From: an uncultured Erysipelotrichaceae bacterium
GTDB lineage: Bacteria; Bacillota_I; Bacilli_A; RFN20; CAG-826
Assembly (NCBI GenBank): GCA_947303755.1
Contig: CAMYZF010000006.1
Location: 1-29,023 of the forward strand
Length of the DNA: 29,023 nt
Reading direction: 5' to 3'
Shown here: one piece after another, positions 14,659-23,227 of the stretch
How the letters are laid out: the number at the start of each line of letters is the position of its first letter
How positions within the stretch are numbered: position 1 is the stretch's first letter
Notes under the pieces: model-generated
The model's database searches: none
What the model saw: the letters and a program-made list of their open reading frames with translations, nothing else
Told to the model about the DNA's origin: nothing
Program-made: the position numbers and the translations under genes

Positions 14659-17057
14659 GTTATGATCATAAGAAAATAGAGTCTAAGTGGTTACGAATTT
14701 ACGAAGAAAAGAAACCATTTTATTGTGATGTCTATGATTTCTCAAAGCCAAAGTACTATTGCTTAGATATGTTCCCTTATCCATCTGGACAAGGTTTGCA
14801 CGTTGGACATCCTTTAGGATATACCGCTAGTGATGTCATCTCCAGAATGAAAAGAATGCAAGGATTCAATGTCCTTCATCCAATGGGCTGGGATGCTTTT
14901 GGTCTTCCAGCGGAGCAATATGCGATTGCCAACAATAAACATCCATATGGTTTTACCAAAGCAAATATTGATCACTTTAGAGAACAAATCAAAGCCTTAG
15001 GCTTTTCCTATGACTGGTCCAAAGAAATTGCCACTTGTGATCCGAGTTATTACAAATGGACACAATGGATTTTCTCACTTCTTTTCAAGAATGATTTAGC
15101 CTACGTTAGCAATATTCCAGTTAACTATTGTCCTGGTTTAGGCACAGTTTTAGCGAATGAAGAAGTCATTGACGGTAAATCTGAAAGAGGTGGCTTCCCA
15201 GTTATTAAGATGCCGATGAGACAATGGGTGCTTAAGATTACATCTTATGCAGATAAACTTATCTCTGGATTAGATCAACTTGATTGGCCTAAATCCACTT
15301 TAACAATGCAAAACAATTGGATTGGTAAGTCTTTAGGTGCGGAAATCACCTTCAAGGTTGCTGATTCCAACGAATCATTCAAAGTATTTACCACTAGAGC
15401 AGATACTTTGTTCGGCTGCACTTATTGCTGTTTAGCACCAGAACATCCACTCGTTAAGAAACTTGCTTCTAAAGAGCAAGCTAAAGCGGTGGATGAATAT
15501 GTTGAAAAAATCAAATCTAAATCCGATATGGAAAGAACCGAACTCAACAAAGATAAATCTGGTGTCTTTATTGGCGCATATGCGATTAACCCAATAAACG
15601 GCAAGATAGTTCCAATATATGCGGCAGACTACGTCTTATTCGGGTATGGTGAAGGCGCTGTTATGGCGGTTCCTTGCCATGACCAAAGAGACTATGAATT
15701 CGCGACAAAACACCATCTTGAATTCATTCAGGTATTAGAAGGTGATGTCTCTAAAGAAGCTTTTGAAGGAGACGCAAAACATATTAACTCTGATTTTGCG
15801 AATGGTTTAAATATAGCTGACGCTAAAAAAGCTATCATTTCTAAACTTGAAGAAATGGGTGCTGGCAGATCGAAAGTTAATTATAAATTAAGAGACTGGA
15901 TTTTCTCTAGACAACGTTATTGGGGGGAACCAATTCCAGTCGTTACTTTTTCTGATGGCACGATGTATTGCTATGAAAAGAAAGATTTGCCGCTTACGCT
16001 TCCTGAACTCGCTAAATATGAACCAAGTGGAGATGGAAAATCACCATTAGCGAATGCTAAAGATTGGTTAAATGTTGAAATTGATGGTAAGAAAGGCGAA
16101 CGTGAAACTAACACCATGCCACAATGGGCTGGTTCTTGTTGGTATTACATTCGTTATTTAGATCCAAACAACAGCGAAGAAATCGCTGACCCAAAATTAC
16201 TTAAACACTGGTTACCAGTTGATTTATATATCGGTGGTGCTGAGCACGCTGTTTTGCATCTACTTTATGCAAGATTCTGGCACAAGTTCTTATTCGACCA
16301 AAAGGTTGTTTACTGTGAAGAACCATTTAAGAAACTTTATCACCAAGGTATGATTCTTGGCTCCAACGGAGAAAAGATGTCCAAATCTCGTGGTAACGTA
16401 GTTAATCCTGATGATGTTATCGCTGAATATGGTGCAGACGCACTTCGTTTATTTGAAATGTTTGCCGGACCTCTTGAAGAAGGCTTTGCCTGGTCCACAA
16501 ACGGACTTGCAGGCGCTAGACGCTTTATTGAGCGTGTGTATCGTTTATACACGGATGAAGAGTTCACCAAACGCTTCAGTGATGAAAATTCTCACGAATT
16601 AGATTTCGTTTACAATGCGACTGTTAAGAAGGTCACAAGCGACTTTGAAAGTTTACAAATTAACACTGCGATTGCCCAGATGATGATTTTTGTTAATGCC
16701 CTTTATAAAGCCAATTCCTTATATAAACCATACATGATTAACTTTGTTAAGATGTTTGGTTGTGTTTGCCCATTCGTTGGTGAAGAAATATATGAGAATT
16801 GCACTGGAAAACAATTGTTTGACCATGAAATTTGGCCAACACTCGACGAATCAAAACTCGTATTAAATACTGTAAAAATCGCTGTTAGTGTTAACGGAAA
16901 AGTTCGTGGAGAGCTTGAAGTTGAAGCCAACTTAGATGACGAAGCTTTAAAAGCAAAAGCATTCGAATTAGATGGCGTCAAACGCCACACCGAAGGCAAA
17001 GAAATTAAACGCGTCATTGTTGTAAAAAACAAGATCGTTAATATCGTTGCTATTTAG
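14655..17057 (+). CDS. leuS: Leucyl-tRNA synthetase
   Basis: LeuRS charges tRNA-Leu. At 800 residues it is the bacterial form. The class-I signatures are HVGH (49-52, in YPSGQGLHVGHPLGYT) and KMSKS (574-578). The CP1 editing domain is present, with TTRADTLFG (the editing threonine region) and AVMAVPCHDQRDYEFA, which holds the editing Asp, so post-transfer proofreading is probably intact. The tRNA-binding helical domain and the small C-terminal domain (KIAVSVNGKVRGELEVEA) follow. The ATG lies within the glgA stop, behind ATAAGGAGG. Placing a tRNA synthetase inside a glycogen operon is unusual and ties its expression to carbohydrate storage genes. Confidence 0.98.
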   Translation: MSYDHKKIESKWLRIYEEKKPFYCDVYDFSKPKYYCLDMFPYPSGQGLHVGHPLGYTASDVISRMKRMQGFNVLHPMGWDAFGLPAEQYAIANNKHPYGFTKANIDHFREQIKALGFSYDWSKEIATCDPSYYKWTQWIFSLLFKNDLAYVSNIPVNYCPGLGTVLANEEVIDGKSERGGFPVIKMPMRQWVLKITSYADKLISGLDQLDWPKSTLTMQNNWIGKSLGAEITFKVADSNESFKVFTTRADTLFGCTYCCLAPEHPLVKKLASKEQAKAVDEYVEKIKSKSDMERTELNKDKSGVFIGAYAINPINGKIVPIYAADYVLFGYGEGAVMAVPCHDQRDYEFATKHHLEFIQVLEGDVSKEAFEGDAKHINSDFANGLNIADAKKAIISKLEEMGAGRSKVNYKLRDWIFSRQRYWGEPIPVVTFSDGTMYCYEKKDLPLTLPELAKYEPSGDGKSPLANAKDWLNVEIDGKKGERETNTMPQWAGSCWYYIRYLDPNNSEEIADPKLLKHWLPVDLYIGGAEHAVLHLLYARFWHKFLFDQKVVYCEEPFKKLYHQGMILGSNGEKMSKSRGNVVNPDDVIAEYGADALRLFEMFAGPLEEGFAWSTNGLAGARRFIERVYRLYTDEEFTKRFSDENSHELDFVYNATVKKVTSDFESLQINTAIAQMMIFVNALYKANSLYKPYMINFVKMFGCVCPFVGEEIYENCTGKQLFDHEIWPTLDESKLVLNTVKIAVSVNGKVRGELEVEANLDDEALKAKAFELDGVKRHTEGKEIKRVIVVKNKIVNIVAI

Positions 17058-17066
17058 GAGGTAAAT

Positions 17067-17837
17067 ATGAAATATTCACTTATCGTTGATATTGGTAATA
17101 GTACGACTGAATTCGCTATCTTTAAAGGCGAGTTAGTCGATAAGGTTAGATTTACCACAAATAAGTATGAAACAGATTTCTCAAGTACATTTAGAGATTT
17201 CTTTTCGAAACATGGATTAACAGCGGATGATTTTGATGGTGGAATGATTTTCTCGGTCGTTCCAGAGTTATCAAGACTTCTTCAAATCGTTATCAAAGGT
17301 GAAATTGGTTTAGAAGTTGATATCTTCAATTCCAAGGAATACGTTAAGAAACTTAAAACTGATGTTGATAATCCTGCAGAAATTGGCCAAGACTTAATCG
17401 CTGATATCGTTGGTGCACTTCATTATTATGGTGCGCCGGTAGTGGTCTCCGATTTAGGAACCGTTACTAAGAATATCGTTATCGATAAAGAAGGTGTTTT
17501 CCAAGGTGTATCATTCTTCCCAGGTATTACTTTAAGTGCAAAGATTCTCTATGAGAAAACTTCTCTTCTACCTCAATTAGATAAAGTTCAAAAACCAGAT
17601 TTCTATTATGGTAAGAACACTATTGATGCGATGAACTCTGGTATTTTCTATTGCCACGTAGCTGCAATTAAAAGATTTGGTGAAAGAACTGAAGAAGAAT
17701 TTGGTTATAAATCCAAACAAATCGTTACTGGAGGTTTCTCTAATATCCTTTCAGGTTTCTTTAAAAACGATATCATTATCGATCCAGATTTAGTTTTAAA
17801 AGGTATGTACCTCATCTATCAGGAGGAACATAAATAA
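17067..17837 (+). CDS. coaX: Type III pantothenate kinase (CoaX-like)
   Basis: CoaX phosphorylates pantothenate, the first step of coenzyme A synthesis, and belongs to the ASKHA fold. The 256-residue length is normal. The phosphate-binding DIGNST (8-13) is intact. The catalytic aspartate region reads EIGQDLIAD (105-113), so the Asp (D109) is kept while the Arg of the usual GxDR is Leu. The second phosphate motif is SDLGTVTK (128-135), where DxGTATT is usual. The 'GG-x-I-x-PG' segment reads GVSFFPGI (147-154). KTSLLP and GKNTIDAMNSGI match the family. These substitutions make it a diverged member, and activity is likely but not certain. TTTAGGAGG precedes the ATG, ten bases after leuS. Confidence 0.85.
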   Translation: MKYSLIVDIGNSTTEFAIFKGELVDKVRFTTNKYETDFSSTFRDFFSKHGLTADDFDGGMIFSVVPELSRLLQIVIKGEIGLEVDIFNSKEYVKKLKTDVDNPAEIGQDLIADIVGALHYYGAPVVVSDLGTVTKNIVIDKEGVFQGVSFFPGITLSAKILYEKTSLLPQLDKVQKPDFYYGKNTIDAMNSGIFYCHVAAIKRFGERTEEEFGYKSKQIVTGGFSNILSGFFKNDIIIDPDLVLKGMYLIYQEEHK

Positions 17838-19178
17838 ATGAATTATAAGAAGTTACTTGAACCTTACAAAGTTGATATGCTCGACGCTTTGCGTCGTTTT
17901 GTGCAAATCGACTCTGTTTATGATGAAAAAACAGTTACAAAAGAACATCCTTTCGGCGAAGGCGTTAACAATGCGCTTGAATACGTTGCACGCCTAGGTG
18001 AAAGATTTGGTTTTGATGTTGACCGCTGCGATGGTTATGCTACTGAATTAACTATCGGAGAAGGTGAAAAGACCATTGGTATTTATGCACACGCTGACGT
18101 AGTGCCTGTTACCGGAAAATGGGACAGTGATCCATTTACCCCAACCATCAGAGATGGAAATATCTATGGTCGTGGCACTAGTGATGATAAAGGCCCAATG
18201 ATTGCAGCATTCTATGCTGTTAAAGCTTTGAAAGATAACGGAATGATCCGTAACTATAAAGTTAAAATCGTTGTTGGTGGTGATGAAGAACGTGGTGCTA
18301 GCTGCCTAGATTATTATTTTGGTAAACTTCATAAAGAATACCCAACGTTTGGTTTCACTCCAGATAGTGATTTTCCACTTATTTATGGCGAGAAAGCTAT
18401 TGCGGGTTTCTGGCCATCTATAGATATTAAGATTCCTTATGTCGAATCTATTAGGGGCGGTGTGGCGACTAACGCTGTTTGCGATCGTGTCGAAATCAAA
18501 ACAAGCGATGTCGAAACAATTAAGAAATATCTCGAAGAGAAAAACATTAGATATGAACTTGGCGAAGGTTCAGTCGTTGTTTTAGGCAAATCTTGCCACG
18601 GTTCTACACCTGAACTTGGAATAAATGCTGCTTTGCTAACCATTAAAGCATTAGGTGAAATCTACGCAATTTCCGAATTAAAAGAGTTAGGTGAGAAACT
18701 TTCCGATACTTCTGGAAAAGCATTTGGTTGCTATGGCCACTCCGATTTACTCAAAGATACTACTTTCTGTGTTGGAGTTGTTTCTTATGAAAACGAAAAG
18801 TTAACATTCTCAGTTAATTTCCGTTATCCAGAAAACGTTGTTTTCGAAGATGTGGTGAAGAAATTTGATGAAACATTCAAAACCACTTCAAAAATTGAAG
18901 ATGATCCATCTCACTATTTGTTATTTAATCCAGATTGTGCATTAGTAAGAACCTTATTAGAGGCTTATAGAAAAGAAACAGGCGATAACAGCGAACCACT
19001 AACCACTGGTGGTGGAACATACGCGAAACACGCGAAAAATACAGTCGCTTTTGGAGCATTGTTCCCAGGAAGAGTGTCAACGATGCATGAACCAAACGAA
19101 TATATGCCTTTGGAGGACTTCTATCTTTCAGCAGTTATTTATGCTCACGCTATCGATTTATTAGGAAAAGTTGAATGA
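17838..19178 (+). CDS. pepV: PepV-like M20-family dipeptidase
   Basis: PepV is a zinc-dependent cytoplasmic dipeptidase that releases amino acids from imported peptides. The 446 residues contain the M20 metal ligands in order: H85 and the adjacent D87 in YAHADVVP, an Asp in GRGTSDDKGPM (111-121), the catalytic Glu pair in GGDEERGAS (147-155), and an Asp in TPDSDFP (174-180). The final metal His region is near TMHEPNEYMP. The inserted dimerisation or lid domain (about 190-380) places it in the PepV/Xaa-His group rather than in DapE. The ATG follows the coaX stop with no gap, and AGGAGGAAC lies upstream. It overlaps trmB by four bases. Confidence 0.93.
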   Translation: MNYKKLLEPYKVDMLDALRRFVQIDSVYDEKTVTKEHPFGEGVNNALEYVARLGERFGFDVDRCDGYATELTIGEGEKTIGIYAHADVVPVTGKWDSDPFTPTIRDGNIYGRGTSDDKGPMIAAFYAVKALKDNGMIRNYKVKIVVGGDEERGASCLDYYFGKLHKEYPTFGFTPDSDFPLIYGEKAIAGFWPSIDIKIPYVESIRGGVATNAVCDRVEIKTSDVETIKKYLEEKNIRYELGEGSVVVLGKSCHGSTPELGINAALLTIKALGEIYAISELKELGEKLSDTSGKAFGCYGHSDLLKDTTFCVGVVSYENEKLTFSVNFRYPENVVFEDVVKKFDETFKTTSKIEDDPSHYLLFNPDCALVRTLLEAYRKETGDNSEPLTTGGGTYAKHAKNTVAFGALFPGRVSTMHEPNEYMPLEDFYLSAVIYAHAIDLLGKVE

Positions 19179-19792
19179 GAACCAAGTATCGCCAATGGGC
19201 TGTAGATTATTTAGACGAGCATCCTGAAGTTGTCTTTGAACAAATTGATTTTTCTAATCCTTTCTTCTTAGACAAACCTTTCAAGATGGAAATTGGTTCT
19301 GGAAAAGGTGATTTCATTGTTGAAATGGCCAAGAAATATCCAGACGTCAATTACCTTGCGGTTGAGCGAGTTCGTACAGTTGCAGGCATGATGGTGAAAA
19401 AGATTGTTGAAGAAGATATTCCTAATGTAAAAGTTTTCGCGAATGATATAAATATCATCTTTAACGAAATCAAAGACGAAAGCGTCGATGAAATCTATCT
19501 TAACTTTGTTGATCCCTGGCCAAAGAAAAGACATGCAAAAAGACGTTTAACTTATATCAATTTATTGAACCAGTATTATCGAATTTTAAAAAAGGGCGGT
19601 CTTGTCATCTTTAAATCGGATAATGACGGTTTATTTGAATTTACAAATGAGGAGTTCACTAAGACTAAATTTAAGGTTCTCGTCAGTGAAGAAAAATATG
19701 AATTCGATTCAGAAAAAGATGCGATGACCGAATACGAAACTAAGTTTAGAAATAGAGGGCAAAATATTCATCGAATTATTGCCATAAAATAA
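19175..19792 (+). CDS. trmB: tRNA (guanine-46-N7)-methyltransferase
   Basis: TrmB puts the N7-methyl group on G46 of the tRNA variable loop using SAM. The 205 residues have the family marks: EIGSGKG (39-45) as SAM motif I, AVERV (62-66), FVDPWPKKRHAKRR (111-124) as the catalytic and substrate-binding loop, and TEYETKFRNRGQNIHR at the C-terminus. It is translationally coupled to pepV through ATGA. In Bacilli trmB and pepV are near neighbours, so this pairing is inherited. Confidence 0.97.
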   Translation: MRTKYRQWAVDYLDEHPEVVFEQIDFSNPFFLDKPFKMEIGSGKGDFIVEMAKKYPDVNYLAVERVRTVAGMMVKKIVEEDIPNVKVFANDINIIFNEIKDESVDEIYLNFVDPWPKKRHAKRRLTYINLLNQYYRILKKGGLVIFKSDNDGLFEFTNEEFTKTKFKVLVSEEKYEFDSEKDAMTEYETKFRNRGQNIHRIIAIK

Positions 19793-19807
19793 TAGAGGAT
19801 ATTAGGT

Positions 19808-20911
19808 ATGGAAGAACTAGAAATCAAATTAAAAGAAGCTGGAAAAATCTCCCGTTTAACAAACAAAACTTTCCAATTTGATCCACGTCTTGGAGAAGGA
19901 TTTTTCGCAGCGAATTATTTTCTCAAAAGTCGCAAAATAGTGGAGAATTGCGAGCCAAATCACATTGTTACAATGCAATTTTTTCAACGCACAAACGATG
20001 CGATGGTATGTGGAATTGATGAGGCTATTGCTCTTGTTCATACCTTTGGAGTTCATCCAGAAAATTTAGAGATTGAAGCTCTTAATGATGGTGACCTAGT
20101 TTCCGCTAATGAACCAGTCCTTAAAATCAAAGGAAAATACGAGCATTTCGGTTTCCTTGAATCGATGATTGATGGCATCCTTGCTAGAAGAAGTAGTGTT
20201 GCCACAAATGTTTATCGAGTTATGAAAGCTTTGAAAGGTTCTGATATCTTCTCAATGGCAGATAGACAAGATGAATATCACACTCAAATTGGTGATGGCT
20301 ATGCAACTTATGTCGCTGGTATTAGAAAAGTTTCTACCGATGCTCAAGGTTTATGGTGGGGTGGAAAAGGTATGGGAACAATGCCACATGCCTTAATCCA
20401 AATCTGTGGTGGTGATATTTGTAAAGCCGCTGATATTTACCACAAGACTTTTCCAAATGAACAAGTTACAGCTCTTATTGATTACAACAACGATGTTATT
20501 ACTGATTCACTTAAATTAGCTGAACATCTTGGACCAACCTTAAGAGCGGTTCGTGTTGATACATCTAAATCACTTATTGATCATTATTTTGATGATAAAG
20601 ATACTTCCAAATTTGACCCTCATGGCGTCTGCAAAGAACTTATCTTTGCTCTTAGAGACGCTTTGGATCAACATGGATTTAACTATGTTAAGATTATTGT
20701 TTCTTCGTCATTCAATGCTGAAAAGATTGCTGAATGGGTGAAGTTAGGAGTGCCTGTTGATACTTATGGAGTTGGTACTTCTTTAATTAATAATATGACC
20801 GTTGGTTTTACTGGCGATTTAGTGGAACTTGATGGAAAAGATGAAGCTAAAGAAGGAAGAAGGAATATTCCTTCAACTAGACTTCAAAAAGTTCCATATC
20901 CAATTTACTAA
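19808..20911 (+). CDS. pncB: Nicotinate phosphoribosyltransferase
   Basis: The enzyme joins nicotinate to PRPP to give nicotinate mononucleotide, the entry to NAD salvage. At 367 residues it belongs to the shorter clade resembling the archaeal type. Visible features are the FQRTNDAMVCGIDEA segment, SMADRQDEYHT (149-159) and the phosphorylatable active-site His194 in GKGMGTMPHALI. The PRPP-binding end is 'DTYGVGTSLINN', and RRNIPST occurs near the C-terminus. It starts 15 bases after trmB behind AGAGGAT and is the last gene of the glgC unit. No terminator hairpin follows; the next promoter begins right after its stop. Confidence 0.93.
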   Translation: MEELEIKLKEAGKISRLTNKTFQFDPRLGEGFFAANYFLKSRKIVENCEPNHIVTMQFFQRTNDAMVCGIDEAIALVHTFGVHPENLEIEALNDGDLVSANEPVLKIKGKYEHFGFLESMIDGILARRSSVATNVYRVMKALKGSDIFSMADRQDEYHTQIGDGYATYVAGIRKVSTDAQGLWWGGKGMGTMPHALIQICGGDICKAADIYHKTFPNEQVTALIDYNNDVITDSLKLAEHLGPTLRAVRVDTSKSLIDHYFDDKDTSKFDPHGVCKELIFALRDALDQHGFNYVKIIVSSSFNAEKIAEWVKLGVPVDTYGVGTSLINNMTVGFTGDLVELDGKDEAKEGRRNIPSTRLQKVPYPIY

Positions 20912-20940
20912 TTGATTAGGAAAATATTTTCATTTATAAT
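20912..20940 (+). promoter_or_regulatory. Promoter of the ccpA-tyrS unit with a palindrome in the spacer
   Basis: TTGATT (20912-20917), a 17-base spacer and TATAAT (20935-20940) form the promoter. The -35 box begins at the base after the pncB stop. The spacer holds the perfect palindrome GAAAATATTTTC (20920-20931), and a near copy, GAAAAATTTTC, lies at 20958-20968 between the Shine-Dalgarno and the ATG. These may be operator sites. Confidence 0.75.
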
Positions 20941-20968
20941 GAACGCGTAGAATTGAGGAAAAATTTTC

Positions 20969-21970
20969 ATGAATAATACGAAAGATCGTGTAACAATTTA
21001 CGAAGTTGCAAAAGCTAGTGGTGTTTCATTAGCGACTGTTTCTCGTGTCATTAATAAGCAAGGAAGCATGACCGAAGAAACCAGAAAAAAAGTTGAAGAT
21101 ACAATTAAAAGATTAGGTTATAAACCTTCTGGTTTAGCCCAAGCACTTGCTACTAATAGATCCACAACAATTGGGGTCATTATTCCTAGTGCAAACTACG
21201 TTTATATTTCTAGTGTCTTAAACGGCATTACTGAAGTTGCGAAAGAAAAAGGATTTAATCTTTCCTTATTTGTTACCTCACATTCTAAAGAAGATGCCGT
21301 GAGAATGGTTGAAAAAGTCATTACTTCACATGTTGATGGTGCAATCATCTTTGATGATGAATTAGATGAAGAAGATATTAAGAAGATCAATTCTTATTCT
21401 GTTCCTACCATTGTTATCAATAATGATGTTGAAGGTGAAAAAGTTGGTTGTATAACCTTTGGTTATGAACATAAACTTGCTGAAATCTTAAGAGCAAAGA
21501 TTGCCACTAATGATGGCACTAAATTTGTTTTTCTTCACGTCCATAACTGTGGAAGACTTTTAGCGAGAACCGAAAAACGTTTCTCCAACGTCTGTGAAGA
21601 AGCTAAAGTAGATTATAAGATTATGAATGTTGATGATTCGTCATCAAGAACATATCATGACTTCATGAAATATTTTGAAACTCATAAGAAAGGTTATTTC
21701 GTTGCCTATCGTGATTCAATTGCTGCCGCCATCTTAGATGCCGCTATCGATAGTGGTCTTAAAATTCCTCAAGATGTTGAAATCCTTTCTTTGATTGGTA
21801 CTAAATATGCCAAGATTACTAGACCAACCCTTTCTAGTATGAATATCGATATGCAGGATATCGGAAGAAGAGCGATGTATATGCTCATCGACTTGAATAA
21901 GGGTGAACTCAAAAACAAAACTTATCGCGTTGAATCACAATACAAAAAACGTGGATCCACAAAGGAGTAA
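20969..21970 (+). CDS. ccpA: LacI/GalR-family regulator, probable CcpA orthologue
   Basis: The 333-residue protein has the LacI-type helix-turn-helix (VTIYEVAKASGVSLATVSRV, residues 8-27) with the conserved hinge PSGLAQALA (53-61). A periplasmic-binding-protein-like effector domain follows. Being directly upstream of tyrS and close to rpsD and ezrA matches the location of ccpA in Bacillus, which supports orthology. CcpA represses or activates carbon-catabolite genes when bound to HPr phosphorylated on Ser46. The surface helix that contacts HPr reads DIGRRAMYMLID (297-308) instead of the CcpA signature DIGAVAMRLLTK, so the phosphate-contacting Arg and the later Lys are Tyr and Asp. Its input may therefore differ. 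The start follows TTGAGGA and it has its own promoter. Confidence 0.78.
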   Translation: MNNTKDRVTIYEVAKASGVSLATVSRVINKQGSMTEETRKKVEDTIKRLGYKPSGLAQALATNRSTTIGVIIPSANYVYISSVLNGITEVAKEKGFNLSLFVTSHSKEDAVRMVEKVITSHVDGAIIFDDELDEEDIKKINSYSVPTIVINNDVEGEKVGCITFGYEHKLAEILRAKIATNDGTKFVFLHVHNCGRLLARTEKRFSNVCEEAKVDYKIMNVDDSSSRTYHDFMKYFETHKKGYFVAYRDSIAAAILDAAIDSGLKIPQDVEILSLIGTKYAKITRPTLSSMNIDMQDIGRRAMYMLIDLNKGELKNKTYRVESQYKKRGSTKE

Positions 21971-21973
21971 TAT

Positions 21974-23227
21974 ATGAATATTATTGATGAATTAAAAGCT
22001 AGAGGCTTGATCAAAGATTTCTCTAACGAAGAAGAAGTTAGAAAACTTTTAAGCAGCAAGCAAACAATTTATTGTGGATTCGATCCATCTGCAGCCTCAA
22101 TGCACGTTGGTAACTTTGTTATGATCTCAATGTTAATGAGACTTCAACGCGCTGGACATAAGATTGTTGCTGTCGTTGGTGGCGCAACCGGTATGATCGG
22201 CGATCCATCTGGCAAATCCAAAGAAAGAAATCTTCAAGGTAAAGAAACTCTACAAGAAAATACCTTAAAGATTAAAAAGCAATTAGAAAGATTTTTAGAT
22301 TTATCTAATCCTGAAAAAGGTATCATAGTTAATAACTATGATTGGATTTCCAAACTCAATGTCTTAGATTATCTAAGAGATTATGGAAAATACTTCCCAG
22401 TTAACTATATGTTAAACAAAGACATCGTTTCGTCCCGTTTACAAAGCGGTGTTTCTTATACTGAATTCTCCTATATGATTCTTCAATCAATTGACTTCTT
22501 AACTCTTTATAAAAACGAAGGTGTGAGAATTCAAATCGGTGGTGGAGATCAATGGGGCAATTTAACAAGTGGCCTTGAACTCATTCGTAAAGTTGAAGGT
22601 ATTGAAACAGAAGTTGGCTGTTTTACAGTCCCACTTTTATTAGACCAAAACGGCAAGAAATTTGGTAAATCAGAAGGTGGTGCTTTCTACCTTGACGCTA
22701 ACCTAGTTTCGCCATACAAAATCTATCAATATTTCATCAACGTTAGCGATGATGATGCTGCAAGATATATGAAGGTGTTTTCCTTCAAAAGCCTTGCAGA
22801 AATTGAACAAATTACCAAAGATCACTATGCAAATCTCGGCATGAGAATCGCTCAAAAAGCTCTCGCATATGAAATCGTTTCTTTAATCCATGGAGAAGAA
22901 AAAGCCAAGGAATGTAAAGCCATGTCTGAGGTCTTATTCTCCAATGATATTAAGTCCTTATCTAAAGAAGCTATCGTTGAATTATTTGGTGATTTAAAAG
23001 TTGTTCAACCAAAAGACTTACTTCTCGAAGATTTACTTATCGCTATTAAAGCTGCTTCTTCTAAACGCGAAGCACGCGAATTTATAAATGGTAATTCTAT
23101 CTCCATCAACGGAGAAAAATGCAATGATTTAAAGAAAGTTGTTGGAGCATCTGATGCTTTATTTAACGAATACGTTGTTATTAAAAGAGGAAAGAAGAAC
23201 TATTATTTAGTTCAATTTGAAAAATGA
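21974..23227 (+). CDS. tyrS: Tyrosyl-tRNA synthetase
   Basis: TyrRS charges tRNA-Tyr. The 417-residue length matches the Bacillus TyrS type. The class-I signatures are HVGN (44-47, in MHVGNF) and KFGKS (229-233). The tyrosine-binding segment YCGFDPSA is at 33-40. The C-terminal S4-like RNA-binding domain (SSKREAREFINGNSISING) is present. The start lies three bases after the ccpA stop behind AAAGGAG, so no T-box leader can precede it, unlike many Firmicute tyrS genes. It shares the ccpA promoter, and its TGA overlaps the lipoprotein start. Confidence 0.98.
   Translation: MNIIDELKARGLIKDFSNEEEVRKLLSSKQTIYCGFDPSAASMHVGNFVMISMLMRLQRAGHKIVAVVGGATGMIGDPSGKSKERNLQGKETLQENTLKIKKQLERFLDLSNPEKGIIVNNYDWISKLNVLDYLRDYGKYFPVNYMLNKDIVSSRLQSGVSYTEFSYMILQSIDFLTLYKNEGVRIQIGGGDQWGNLTSGLELIRKVEGIETEVGCFTVPLLLDQNGKKFGKSEGGAFYLDANLVSPYKIYQYFINVSDDDAARYMKVFSFKSLAEIEQITKDHYANLGMRIAQKALAYEIVSLIHGEEKAKECKAMSEVLFSNDIKSLSKEAIVELFGDLKVVQPKDLLLEDLLIAIKAASSKREAREFINGNSISINGEKCNDLKKVVGASDALFNEYVVIKRGKKNYYLVQFEK

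Noticed and set aside
21960..21980. T-box leader for tyrS
   Set aside because: Only three bases separate ccpA from tyrS, so there is no room for a tRNA-sensing leader. None was seen before ccpA either.
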